Assembly: GCA_009731375.1 (NCBI GenBank)
Contig: BJOX01000227.1
Location: 537,985 to 601,984, forward strand
DNA length: 64,000 nt
Source: Paulinella micropora
Lineage: Eukaryota; Cercozoa; Imbricatea; Euglyphida
Direction of reading: 5' to 3'
The notes under the pieces are model-generated. The model was not told where the DNA came from, made no database searches, and worked only from the letters and a program-made list of their open reading frames with translations. Every line of letters begins with the position of its first letter. Position 1 is the stretch's first letter. Made by a program: the position numbers and the translations under genes. Below are positions 18,078 through 28,272 of the stretch, one piece after another.

Positions 18078-18608
18078 AGTTTTAGATTCCGTTCAGAAAT
18101 GATTCCAAACGATCAAGTTAAAGATCTTTTTAGTCATTGCCATTTTTCCCCTCTCCATTTCCTTTTTACCAGATTTCTCGTGAACCATGAGTTACGGTAA
18201 ATTTGTAGACAAGGACATACTAGTAACGGAAAAATACCGTGCCAATGATTGACTGTCTTTTTACATCAGTCCCAGTCATTCTCGTTTAGCCTTCCCAAAA
18301 CAATTTGGATTTCGAGTTTCACCAACCCGACACTACCCGTGTATGACTGTTAATTTGAAGACAGACAATTCTATCCGTTTGAGAACTGGAGACCAATCAT
18401 CTCACAATCTACGTATCATCCTTGATCGTACGTTGCAACCCAAGTCTGCAACCGAGTTAGAAATTACGTAAATAAATGAAGTTGACCGTTCTGATATTTA
18501 CTGGTACTTTCACCTGCTCTCATAGAGTCAGTTACTCAATGCAGCCATAGTGTTCTTATTAAGAGTTCGTTGTATCTGCATACTTGAAGAGTCGTATACA
18601 AACTCACA
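18078..18608 (+). repeat. Direct terminal repeat (LTR), left copy, 531 bp
   Basis: AGTTTTAGATTCCGTTCAGA through GTATACAAACTCACA is repeated at 28273-28804 with few differences (small indels near 18125 and 18235). High similarity implies fairly recent insertion or conversion. There is no obvious tRNA primer site just inside. Confidence 0.9.
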
Positions 18609-18746
18609 ATTCGAATTTTTTCTTTCCAAGTGAAAAACTACACACACAGAGTTGGTGTGTTCTGTCGACAGATCGATTTGGAAAATCTTCTCTTTCAGGA
18701 ATTGCTATACAACAACGTATTAGGACAGAGGTAACCAAAAACACAT

Positions 18747-20150
18747 ATGTTTCTGCAGACTATTCACCTGCCGTGGCATTTTTGTGTCCCTCCTCCATCC
18801 TTTTACACACTATGCAGTCAACCAACGCAGTATGTGTCTGGTTTTGTCGTTTTAGGGTCACCCCCTACCTACAGAGTGGAAAACACCTTCTCCACTGCAC
18901 ACCGTACCCTCCAACTGCTGCTCTACGCTCTGGCTTACCTCTGGAACGTCTACATGTGGAACCAGTCAAAGTACTGCGACCCTGTTCTGCACTCCAAAGG
19001 ATACAAGCGACGTTATTTGGACCTATATCCCAGTTTGGGCTCTTGTTCGGACATCCTACGTACAGACGAAAAGCTTCAGAAGGAAATCAAGACCATTCGC
19101 CCCCAGACCAACCAGTCTCGCATGGAAATGGTAAGGTTCACCCACGAATCATTGACTGCTTATGTGGACGATCGACGCGACCTCCCATGGAGAAGCAACA
19201 CGAAGCTCGTTGGATGTTCATCTGCAACTGCGACCCGCTCGAGGTACCCCTTGACGTCTTCAGCTACTGGAACAATTATGCCAAGGTCGATACCATCCTC
19301 AGCTCTGCCATCTGCAGCCACGCCGACACTACAAACATCGACATCTGATCGCACTGCTCTCGCATTCGAACTGACAGTCCATCATCACACCGTCGATACA
19401 CCTGATGTTGACGAGTGGAAAGGTCAAGCCACAACCACCAGCAGGGACGCCTACTGGTATCGCTTTACCCACACCCTCGACCCAACTCAACAAGTTTGGA
19501 GTTTGTCGTCCGCTTGGCTACCTCGCGATTTTATTCACGGCTGCCCGGACATCATACCCGACGCATACAAGTTGGCTCTCCAGACTCTTCCTCTGCAACG
19601 TATCCAGAAGGAACATCTTTTGGCATACATCCACCGATGTATTACGCTCTATGAAGCTGCACAGACAATCGACGTGATTCTTCGTGACAAACAGCGGATC
19701 GAGGATCTGAACCGCATGCTTACTATGATGGAACGCGGCCAACGGACTCAGCATTTCGAATCAGCCCTACCTACCAACGGCGTCGACTGGCCACGCAGTC
19801 TGGAAGATCTTCTTTCGAGGGCCAGGACCCCCGATTCAAATGGCAGTCACAAACACCGTTTGGAGATGGAGACCCAGGTCTGCACCGACATCACGAGCCA
19901 ACAGGTCTTCACCCATTCCAGTCATCAGCCATGCTGGCAAGCAACGACTACTGAAGCGACCATCGACGTCGTCCGTCCAACTTGGCAGAGACGGGAAATG
20001 GATGCTTTGACAACTACTCAGACTGCTTCTTTACAGACGTTGACCCGTCAGGTCAAGCGCATGGATACTGCCTTAGCGGATACCTCGTCGAGCCGAAAAC
20101 AGCTGCACCCGACGGAGGCAACTGTTATTATATTATGCTCCTTGCATTAG
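18747..20150 (+). CDS. Gag-like protein, 467 residues
   Basis: First long ORF inside the left repeat. It contains Tyr/Trp-rich N-terminal sequence, then a helical part (DIIPDAYKLALQTLPLQRIQ, DKQRIEDLNRMLTMMERGQR) reminiscent of a retroelement capsid domain. Its end overlaps a second frame (19982-20497) that holds a possible zinc knuckle, PCIYCKEP then HFPKHSFEECTLR. Gag assignment rests on position and helical character, not on a clear family match. The chosen Met may not be the real start. Confidence 0.45.
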   Translation: MFLQTIHLPWHFCVPPPSFYTLCSQPTQYVSGFVVLGSPPTYRVENTFSTAHRTLQLLLYALAYLWNVYMWNQSKYCDPVLHSKGYKRRYLDLYPSLGSCSDILRTDEKLQKEIKTIRPQTNQSRMEMVRFTHESLTAYVDDRRDLPWRSNTKLVGCSSATATRSRYPLTSSATGTIMPRSIPSSALPSAATPTLQTSTSDRTALAFELTVHHHTVDTPDVDEWKGQATTTSRDAYWYRFTHTLDPTQQVWSLSSAWLPRDFIHGCPDIIPDAYKLALQTLPLQRIQKEHLLAYIHRCITLYEAAQTIDVILRDKQRIEDLNRMLTMMERGQRTQHFESALPTNGVDWPRSLEDLLSRARTPDSNGSHKHRLEMETQVCTDITSQQVFTHSSHQPCWQATTTEATIDVVRPTWQRREMDALTTTQTASLQTLTRQVKRMDTALADTSSSRKQLHPTEATVIILCSLH

Positions 20151-20463
20151 GCAGACCGTCAGCCTCACCCAAGCGCAGACCTTTGTCTGATATTCCTTGT
20201 ATCTATTGCAAGGAGCCTAATACCTCTTCGAAAACGACCCATTTCCCTAAACATTCGTTTGAGGAATGCACACTTCGGGAACAATACAGCCAGGACGAAG
20301 GGAGGCCATCATCGGCCGCCACTCGCAGCACGTCGCGTGCCTCCTATACGACTACCCATTCCCGCTCGTCTTCTTTGATGTTATCAATGCCCCCGCCTCT
20401 GCGGATCGCAACGGCTCCGACAGTGGTCACCGGGAGTATCTGGGTCACCAAAAATCCCTTCAG

Positions 20464-20715
20464 AGCTCATTCATCGGCAAGACTATATGTGCGCTAGACT
20501 CAGCCTGCAACTGCAAGGGCGTGGCGCGATCGACATGGGTTATTCAACATGGTCTCCACATTCGGAAGCTACCTCCGGTAGAAGCACGTTCATCAGTAGG
20601 TATCACTGCTTCGTTTCGGCTAACCCGACGTCACTGCTGCACGCAATTACTACTTACGTGTCAATACACCTGCCTGACCGTGTGGATATACTCCTCGCCA
20701 ACGAGACCGTAGCGC
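20464..20715 (+). pseudogene. Retropepsin-like segment spread over two frames
   Basis: One frame reads ICALDSACNCKGVARSTWVI at about 20487-20546, where LDSAC stands in the place of the D-S/T-G-A catalytic box of retropepsins. The second frame continues LPDRVDILLANETVAQMNLS near 20670, equivalent to the hhDhILG strand. Combined, this fits an aspartic protease that would cleave the element polyprotein. The Gly-to-Ala change in the catalytic triad and the frame jump suggest decay. Confidence 0.4.
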
Positions 20716-23354
20716 AGATGAACCTGTCTATCGATGAAGCTCAGAGGATTAGACCCACCGACTATATTCCTTTGAAGCCCCAAGCACGACAGATCATTTA
20801 CGAGACGGAGTTTCATCACTTCGCTACACCACTTCAAGTGGGCGACCGTCAACTGGCCACCGTCAGCTACGATTTCAGTCCGATAACCTTCGCCGAGACA
20901 ACTTTGTACTCGACCTCAGAAACTGAGAAGATCTTCAGGCATCGTACGGCTACACAACCTACGCACTCCCGTGACCTCCTCTCAACTCCTCAGGCTCACC
21001 TTCGTTTAGCCAACCCCCTCATGTCGGACAGGAAGAAACGAGGCGACAAGGAGGAGAAAATTCCGCCGCCGGAACCTGAGAGCGAGGAGATTGAATCGGT
21101 GGAAGAGGGATGCGAAGACGAAGATGAAGACGAACACAACGAAGATGAAGCTTCCACTATGCGGCCTTCGCATTCTGGAACCCAGAGATCTGCCTCTTCC
21201 AAACGAGCTCGCCATCAAGAAACCAAAGGTAATCTTGTGAAGCAACAAAAGACACAGACATCTCCAGCCCCGCCCGCTACGACTTTGTCGAATACGGAAT
21301 CCTGTTCAAGCCCCAATCTTGATCAAGCGATTACACAACAAGATCGTTACAACGACCAGATCGTGTGGGACTCTCTCGAGACCGCCAGACAGGCATCCAA
21401 CCCGAGAAGAAGCCCTGCCGCGCGATCCCTTGCGTTTGACTCATCGTCATCCTCATCGTCATCGTCGGCGGACACATCGTCATCGTCATCGTCATCGTCG
21501 GTGGACACATCATCATCGTCATCGTCATCGTCGGCGGACACATCATCATCGTTGTCGTTATCCTCTACATCATCATCATCGGCAGCATCGTCACCGCAAC
21601 CACTATTACCAACCACTTTGTCGCCGTCACCGGCCGTACTACCGTCCGCATCGGCCTTTGTTTCCTCATCAGCCCCTGTACAACCTATGCCGAGACAGCT
21701 TCAAGATGCGTTGGCGAATCCCCCATCGTCTTCGGTTCTACCAGTACCGCTGATGTCCAACTGTCATCGAATCACACGGAGCTCTGCTAGTGAACAAGCA
21801 CGATCTCCTTACAACCCAGCGACGTCGGCAACCTCGCCACTTAAGACCGGGACGCCATCCCGCTCCAAAGAGGGTACCACCCACCGACTTAACGGATTAA
21901 GTGCAGCAGCTGAACAGACAGTACAGAATGCGTCGAGCAGCTCATCGTCATCGTCGAGCAGCTCACTGTCATCGTCGAGTAGTTCATCATCCTCGATTAG
22001 CCACTCATTGTCACCGCAAGGAGGTTCACCGTCATCGGCCTCATCTTTGGCATTTCAATCTCCAGTGGCAAACTCTCCACCAGCCAAGTTTTCACTTAGC
22101 CCGATCGCCTCCTTCATCACACAAGCTGCATCATGGAAAGAGCGTATGGACGTTGGAGATCCGCGTGACTTAGCGATAAGGAACGTGACAACTCCACTCC
22201 CACCGACGCCGCCATCTCCCAGAGCGGAACGTTTTGTACGAGTTGACTCATGGCCGTCTGAGCACAATCGTGGCTTTATTGGCTTCGCCGTAGCCCCAGG
22301 AGCACGATTGTACCAGGAAGCATTACTGGACCGATCTCCAGGCACGGACTCTAAACTCTACATATCACGAGAAATCTACGCCACGTACTTTCCAACGCTA
22401 TCGATGGTGATGTTCCCTGGCACGCATCCCACATGCAGGCACCTCGGCTACTGGATCCCCAAACAGCTTACCACCTGCCAAGGTTTGTGGCTCGACAACA
22501 CAGAAGTGAAAAATGCTATCCCACGCGTGGAACGCCACATGACTCTACCACGGGCAACCCCGGAGAACAACTACATCATCTTAGCTGCCGAAACTCCACC
22601 TAGATTCACATCAGCGGGAAATGAACTTGTCCCACCGGAACGATCCTATTCTTGTGCTACTGCTCCACACCTTACTCGGACTTTCGCCCCGTGGAACGCT
22701 ATCTCTGGCTCTGGCCAACAACGGACACGCGAGAGCAAGATCTACTTGCACATGGAGCCACGTCATTGGTACGGAAACACCCCCTGGACCTTTCCATATC
22801 TCGCTCAGTTCGATCAAACCCTGGCACACTTCAGTCGGTTCCAACCTACCCTACTGATGCAGTACTACTGGCCTCCGCGCAACTCAGCCCATGAGATGGA
22901 TCCTCAAACTTTTGCGGACTATACACATGGCCTTGCTCTCGTCGCAAGGGAAGCCATACCCCCGGGAGTCATCAACACTGAAGCGATGTGTTTGTTCCGC
23001 GCCGGCAATTCATCGGCACCCGTGATGACTCGACGCGGACAACGACACCCAGTAGAAGAGTACCAGCTGCGCGCGATTCTCAACATCAACGAAGGTTCTA
23101 CGATGATGTCAAGACTCCATCAGCAGAACGTACCGGCTACTATCTTCATTTCAGCCCACAAAAGGTCGAAATACTGCCCAACTTGTCGCCGCGACCTTAG
23201 TCGGCCCCAACATCGAGCCTACCGGCGATATCCATTACTTTCGACGTGGAATGGCCTACTGTCCTGCCGCACGCCCGTGGGGATATCGATTGTCATATTG
23301 TGGCTTACTTGTGGGAGCGAATCCCAACCGGCCACCTTTGGCAGCCATTCTTGA
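20487..23354 (+). CDS. Long Ser-rich ORF, 955 residues, unknown
   Basis: Residues 1-150 overlap the protease-like part. Residues 175-215 are highly acidic (EPESEEIESVEEGCEDEDED). Residues about 310-400 and 490-515 are long Ser runs encoded by mixed TCA, TCG, AGC and AGT codons. The C-terminal 400 residues are normal, Trp/Tyr/His-rich globular sequence (for example WPSEHNRGFIGFAVAPGARL, FADYTHGLALVAREAIPPG) with a possible knuckle KYCPTCRRDL. I recognise no family. It could be an accessory (envelope- or capsid-like) product of the element or a captured host gene. Confidence 0.45.
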   Translation: MCARLSLQLQGRGAIDMGYSTWSPHSEATSGRSTFISRYHCFVSANPTSLLHAITTYVSIHLPDRVDILLANETVAQMNLSIDEAQRIRPTDYIPLKPQARQIIYETEFHHFATPLQVGDRQLATVSYDFSPITFAETTLYSTSETEKIFRHRTATQPTHSRDLLSTPQAHLRLANPLMSDRKKRGDKEEKIPPPEPESEEIESVEEGCEDEDEDEHNEDEASTMRPSHSGTQRSASSKRARHQETKGNLVKQQKTQTSPAPPATTLSNTESCSSPNLDQAITQQDRYNDQIVWDSLETARQASNPRRSPAARSLAFDSSSSSSSSSADTSSSSSSSSVDTSSSSSSSSADTSSSLSLSSTSSSSAASSPQPLLPTTLSPSPAVLPSASAFVSSSAPVQPMPRQLQDALANPPSSSVLPVPLMSNCHRITRSSASEQARSPYNPATSATSPLKTGTPSRSKEGTTHRLNGLSAAAEQTVQNASSSSSSSSSSSLSSSSSSSSSISHSLSPQGGSPSSASSLAFQSPVANSPPAKFSLSPIASFITQAASWKERMDVGDPRDLAIRNVTTPLPPTPPSPRAERFVRVDSWPSEHNRGFIGFAVAPGARLYQEALLDRSPGTDSKLYISREIYATYFPTLSMVMFPGTHPTCRHLGYWIPKQLTTCQGLWLDNTEVKNAIPRVERHMTLPRATPENNYIILAAETPPRFTSAGNELVPPERSYSCATAPHLTRTFAPWNAISGSGQQRTRESKIYLHMEPRHWYGNTPWTFPYLAQFDQTLAHFSRFQPTLLMQYYWPPRNSAHEMDPQTFADYTHGLALVAREAIPPGVINTEAMCLFRAGNSSAPVMTRRGQRHPVEEYQLRAILNINEGSTMMSRLHQQNVPATIFISAHKRSKYCPTCRRDLSRPQHRAYRRYPLLSTWNGLLSCRTPVGISIVILWLTCGSESQPATFGSHS

Positions 23355-23406
23355 GGGCCAACTCTTGTTCCCCTGGTGCAGTATGGAGTAGCCCTCCCCG
23401 CACCAC

Positions 23407-24420
23407 ATGCACTTCAAACCAAATGTTGGCAGAGAAAAAAGATACATACGCCATGTTTTCAAGCTTCCAACACGCGAACGCTGTTTCGCTCTGCAACATT
23501 ATTTCCATCGCTTTCCGTGCAACGACCCAATTTGGTTTAAGATCCTTTCTACGGACCAGGTTTACGACGTCGGCAACGATTGGACGGGAATACGACTGGT
23601 TCGAGAACGATCCTACGAATGCATTGTAGACTTACCCACCAGTTTCTTTAGCAAGTGTAGCATCACCACGTACTACACCGACGAAAAGGATGGGCCATTT
23701 CTACGGCAGTTCTTCATGGGCGGCAATTACATGGAACACTCAGATTCCATCGATCGCGAAGTGGGAACAGCCGAATTGGACGACTCCAGCCTCCGCGAAT
23801 ATCTTCGCACAGCACCTAACTGGAATCCCGAGCATGGAACTCCCAACGTCATGGAATCTTTCCCCAGTAAGTTCTATTGGGTACGCTACGACCATGTCCC
23901 ATGGCATCTAGCACAATATTTCTTTATGGTCGTCGCTAGCGAAACTGGACGACGATACAGTCAGGAAATCCACGTCGTTCAACACCCCCACGGCACAGTC
24001 CCATGTTCAACGGACATCGTCAACCCATACTCTCGAGACAAGCGCCTCCATGGTTATCCCTACGGAGTCCCGGTCATTCGTAAACACCCGTCGGAAATCG
24101 AACATCGACACTTTTACGAGTGGAAGGAGAACTCTAAATTGCATCAAGCCTCACATCGAGGAGACGACCATACCCCGGATGGACGATGGACTAACCTCAG
24201 GACGAAACGCATGCAAGTTGTCCTGGAAATGTTTTATACAGAACTACAAATGAGTGTTGAGGATCTCAAATACGAAGTTCTGTTGACAAATATAACAGGA
24301 GGGAATTGCAGGACACTCAATCCTGAAGAAACCAGGAAAAACTACTATATCGGCCATCCCCACGTGTTGACCGTATTTATCCAGGTTTCGATATTCAGCC
24401 ACATCTACCAACTGTATTGA
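23407..24420 (+). CDS. Unknown protein, 337 residues
   Basis: An open frame with ordinary amino-acid composition, rich in aromatic residues (PTSFFSKCSITTYYTD, FYWVRYDHVPWHLAQYFFMV). It follows the Ser-rich ORF by 52 bases, and its stop overlaps the next ORF by four bases (TGAA context). No family recognised; no membrane segment evident. Confidence 0.4.
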   Translation: MHFKPNVGREKRYIRHVFKLPTRERCFALQHYFHRFPCNDPIWFKILSTDQVYDVGNDWTGIRLVRERSYECIVDLPTSFFSKCSITTYYTDEKDGPFLRQFFMGGNYMEHSDSIDREVGTAELDDSSLREYLRTAPNWNPEHGTPNVMESFPSKFYWVRYDHVPWHLAQYFFMVVASETGRRYSQEIHVVQHPHGTVPCSTDIVNPYSRDKRLHGYPYGVPVIRKHPSEIEHRHFYEWKENSKLHQASHRGDDHTPDGRWTNLRTKRMQVVLEMFYTELQMSVEDLKYEVLLTNITGGNCRTLNPEETRKNYYIGHPHVLTVFIQVSIFSHIYQLY

Positions 24421-26171
24421 AACGAGGTTTGAGGGCAACCGGATTTCAGACTGGAGTCTCCCCAACGAGATTGGCCAGCTCGTCATCTAGCTCGTCATCC
24501 AGCTCGTCATCTAGCTCGTCATCCAGCTCGCCATCTAGCTCGTCATCGAGTACGCCATCCATTGATGAGTTAAACTTAGCTACAAGCTCCAGCTCTTCAA
24601 GCAGTTCATCGAGCAGTTCGAACCCAGTGTCATTAGCATCGGCCCCAGCTCAGCAACCATCGGCCCAAGCATCGCCACCACCGGCCCCTACCCAATCTTC
24701 GGTGGCACCAGCACAGCCATCACAGGCCCCAGCGGATACTGGACCCGACCCATTGGCCGTCCCGTTACCACAGGCAAATCGGACAACCTCTGGTCAATCA
24801 CAATCCCCCTCTGGTTGTAAGCCAAGTGAGAATAAGAAGTACCAGGATGATGATTCGCAGGGAGGCGGACAAGGTCCTTCCTCTTCATCCTCGTCAAGCA
24901 GTTCGTCATCGAAGTCGACCACAAGTTCGACAGCCGCAACTTCTCATCCTCACACAATGGTACGACGTTCGCAACAGCCTCGTAACAAGGATAGCGAAAT
25001 CGATCCATATGCAGTCCAATTTGATCTCTCTTCAAATCTCTATCTGAAGCAGAAACAATGCAGCAGGCAAACCTTTGCTGATCATTTTGCATCTTTGGAA
25101 ATTCAGGCCCGAAAATCAATTTTGAAACTCTTTTCAGACTTTGAACAGCTGGAGACGCTCAACCTTCAGACAATTTCGACCAACTTCGGCCTACTTGCCC
25201 CAAATTTCTATCCTTATATGAAAGAGTTCGCGCCAATACAACCTGACCCTTGCACGTATTCCTCTACGGGAACAACAGTCACAGACGCCCACTCGTTCTC
25301 AAGGCTTTATATAGGACAACGTTGCGGTGCCCTCCTCACCAGGTGGACAATGCAAATGATGTCATCGACAAGTTTCAAGTTTCCCTTCGATGTGGACAAC
25401 TTGAACCTTACCCAACTTCAACAAGACCAATCATGGACTCTTATCCATGCTCTCGACTACATCTTTCAGGCCCAGACAGACGTCTTCAACCATATTGACG
25501 CGTCCTTTCAACTCAAGCCGAAGGCTACACCAGCTACCGCCACACACTTGTGCTGGGCATCAGCGGTGATTAAGCATCTTTTTGATTGGACTACGGACGC
25601 CTTCAGTGTTGGCACATGGAGCAGCGCCTTCACACAGTTTGCAAAGACGAACCACGGACACCCACCTGGAAATATCGAGAACATCGAGCAGGTTATCAAT
25701 GACATGCGGAACGCCCACGACTACCGCACGCCAAATGACCACCCTCACCCTTTAGTTCATGGTCTTTTGAACCCGGACCATTACCAGGAGCGATCCACCG
25801 ACCGCCACTATTTCAGTCTCGTCAACAGGGTAGATGATCTAACTCACCTACTCCTAGATTCGTACAACACTTACCAAGATAGTCTAGTTGTGTGGACCCT
25901 TCTAGGTTTATTGGTTTCCAATTTTACCACCCAAGGCGTTCATCGTACTCTCAGCGAACCCCAGCGTGCAATCGAGAAGTCGATCCAACCTCACTCATCT
26001 TGGAACAAGCAGCCTTCAGCTACTCTTGCTGTAGACGCTCATCTTGACAACACTACCGCTGATGAACACGATTTTCAAACGCATTCGACACAAGTTCGTG
26101 ACATATCCTCAAGCACGGAACTTCCCAGTCTTCATGGATTGGGGCCCAGACTCCGTTTGGAACACCTCTAA
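24417..26171 (+). CDS. Ser-rich N-terminus plus globular domain, 584 residues, unknown
   Basis: Residues 20-55 and 155-170 are Ser tracts. Residues 75-130 are Pro/Ala/Gln-rich. From residue 190 a well-composed domain begins (DPYAVQFDLSSNLYLKQKQC), with helical segments (SWTLIHALDYIFQAQTDVFN). The start is uncertain because the frame is open through the preceding junction. No enzymatic motif seen. It sits directly before the RT/RNase H remnant, so it may be a fused or inserted gag-like or structural domain. Confidence 0.4.
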   Translation: MKRGLRATGFQTGVSPTRLASSSSSSSSSSSSSSSSSSPSSSSSSTPSIDELNLATSSSSSSSSSSSSNPVSLASAPAQQPSAQASPPPAPTQSSVAPAQPSQAPADTGPDPLAVPLPQANRTTSGQSQSPSGCKPSENKKYQDDDSQGGGQGPSSSSSSSSSSSKSTTSSTAATSHPHTMVRRSQQPRNKDSEIDPYAVQFDLSSNLYLKQKQCSRQTFADHFASLEIQARKSILKLFSDFEQLETLNLQTISTNFGLLAPNFYPYMKEFAPIQPDPCTYSSTGTTVTDAHSFSRLYIGQRCGALLTRWTMQMMSSTSFKFPFDVDNLNLTQLQQDQSWTLIHALDYIFQAQTDVFNHIDASFQLKPKATPATATHLCWASAVIKHLFDWTTDAFSVGTWSSAFTQFAKTNHGHPPGNIENIEQVINDMRNAHDYRTPNDHPHPLVHGLLNPDHYQERSTDRHYFSLVNRVDDLTHLLLDSYNTYQDSLVVWTLLGLLVSNFTTQGVHRTLSEPQRAIEKSIQPHSSWNKQPSATLAVDAHLDNTTADEHDFQTHSTQVRDISSSTELPSLHGLGPRLRLEHL

Positions 26172-26219
26172 CTATTTGTACTCGGCAACAATAGCATCGA
26201 CGCTGACACGGCGACGACA

Positions 26220-27222
26220 GATGTCATCCCCCAAAGGATTGATTCCCCCGACGCGTCTGCAAATCGATCCGTTTTGGTTATGGCCGACTCCACACAGGCT
26301 CATACACCTAACTACCCCTGCCTTGTACCCCTTGTACAAACTTGATTGAACCAACTTCAGCCTTTATTGGGACGAGAAGAAAGTTATTGAGGAACCCCGC
26401 CACATGGCCGCCACGCCCGCCGCCCTAATCGAGTATGAGTCTTTCCACCATCTCTACTTACGGATGGACGCCACCCGAACAGGCATCCACGGCGCTTTGT
26501 GCACTAGCCTTGATGAAGACGCTCCAGTCATCAAATATCTTTCCTTCAAGTTTACGGACACGCAAATTCATTGGGCAACCTATCTGCAGGAAACCTACGG
26601 TGTTATTTATGGAATTAAGCAATGCCACTATTACATCGGCACCAGCGCCATTATCATCGATCCAAGACCATTCGCGATCTTATGGCGCATTGGCAGTCCT
26701 TTAGTCACCGGATGGATCTTGGAATATCTGGGCACGATTCGTCTCAAGATCGGATACTTACCCAGTAAGACAGCCCTTCCCCTGACCGATCCGCCCCGTG
26801 TCCACAGCATAGATTCGGACATCCCGACTCTCCCCGACGAAGCCGAAACCACCCGACGGCTTTTCAACGCCATTCCAACGCCCAGAGCAGGCTCCACGCT
26901 TTGGCTCGCCATCGGAGGCACAAATGACGCTTTGAAGATGACACTCAAATCTCTTCCCTGTCACATTATACGTGCAAGACCGACGCGAAGCGCCATCAAC
27001 GGCCCATGGGATTTGGCCATCATCGTCCCTCCTCCTAGGGGCTCCCCAGTCTTCGCACGCGCCATCTTTGATCTCCGCAAGCCATTCGTCATACTTACGC
27101 CGATGGACGCCGTCTGTTGCATTCCGAATCAAGCTCTCCCACGGGAGACAGTTGAAGATTGTGAACAGATTTTGGTTAACGACGACTTTGTATGGATGCT
27201 CTACGGCCTCTACATGGAATGA
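26220..27222 (+). pseudogene. RT thumb remnant, RNase H and methyltransferase-like domain
   Basis: One frame runs through a TGA at 26347-26349. Before the stop, SSPKGLIPPTRLQIDPFWLW resembles the Gypsy RT thumb. After it, FSLYWDEKKVI and then YLRMDATRTGIHGALCTSLD, TYLQETYGVIYGIKQCHYYI and a KIGYLPSKT tail follow the order of Gypsy-type RNase H. The second Asp site reads IIDPRPFAIL. Downstream, TLWLAIGGTNDAL and PWDLAIIVPPPRGSPVFARA then KPFVILTPMDAV fit the layout of a phage-type adenine methyltransferase, with the (D/N)PP(Y/F/W) motif degraded to VPPP. Palm and YxDD are missing, so RT is dead. Confidence 0.55.
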
Positions 27223-28272
27223 GATTATTGATACCTTTTTTTATCGCTACTTCTTGTGCCTCACGTGTTGATCGACATCATCTTGACCCGGAAAACAAAC
27301 GAGGCAGATCCACAGTTCACCGCCTTGGTACGACCCTGGATTTTACCCCTCTCTTCCGACTCGTCTACGAAGATCAATGGACAAAGCTACCATCCAGAAC
27401 TGGAACAATCCTAGTCTTTTTGGAAGCCCTCCCTTTTTGACATTACAAATGTTCAAACCGCTCACTATCACACTGTATGGCATCTTCTGAGAAGAACAAG
27501 AACAGACTTCGGTTACCCACCAAAGTTCTGACGCGCCTTTAGGATATCATTACCACCGGCGAACCCCTCACATTACGCGTCCTTCATCCAGACAACGTAA
27601 CAGTTGAAGAAATAGCCAACCCCCAACACTCTCAAGTGGGTTTTACCCATCGTAACCGGCTTCACCCGCCACCGCCCAGCGCTTTTCCCACTTGAACCGT
27701 CATCGTCCCTAGATAAATTACGCCACGACCGACGTATCCTTCTAAGTCCTTGGTCGCCTCTTCTGCCTGCAGGTCCACGATCATCTTCATCGAGCCTGAA
27801 TACCTCAGTGATTATATCGGCATGGCATATTTGGTGCTTTTTTGGTTCACCTTGGCTGTGTGACACTCGGCCACCTAGTTTCTACGGCTCGACATCGCCC
27901 CCCGATACCACCGCTCGCTGCTGTGCCTCAATTGTCCCAGTCTCCCGCTGCGAATCATGGATATCCGGCCCCGGCTGATCATCATCTGCATCGCGCACAT
28001 CACTGACGCATCAATCTTTTTATTCACTCATAGGTTTAAGAGACTCACCCACCTCTCTTTTCCTTCTAGACATTTTTTTTCGCGGAAACATCATACTTCG
28101 TTCGTTTAGTCACTCATTCTGTACGCAACTCAACTCAACCGTTAGGTCTGGGGGGGGGGAGCTATCAGACTAAGCACCTTAACGACCGGCAAAAACTCAT
28201 ACCGTTGACAATTCACCGTTTTTGACCGGCTCGTTGGATTCTCCTCTGCACGACGTTTCGACTTCACTAACT
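27223..28272. other. Element 3' region without an intact ORF
   Basis: Only short frames are present. A poly-G run occurs at 28150-28159. No integrase HHCC or DDE motifs were found in any plus frame I read. Confidence 0.45.

Noticed and set aside
26220-27222. Assignment of the 18-28.8 kb element to DIRS on the strength of the methyltransferase-like tail
   Set aside because: The terminal repeats are simple direct repeats, RNase H is Gypsy-like, and no tyrosine recombinase was seen.
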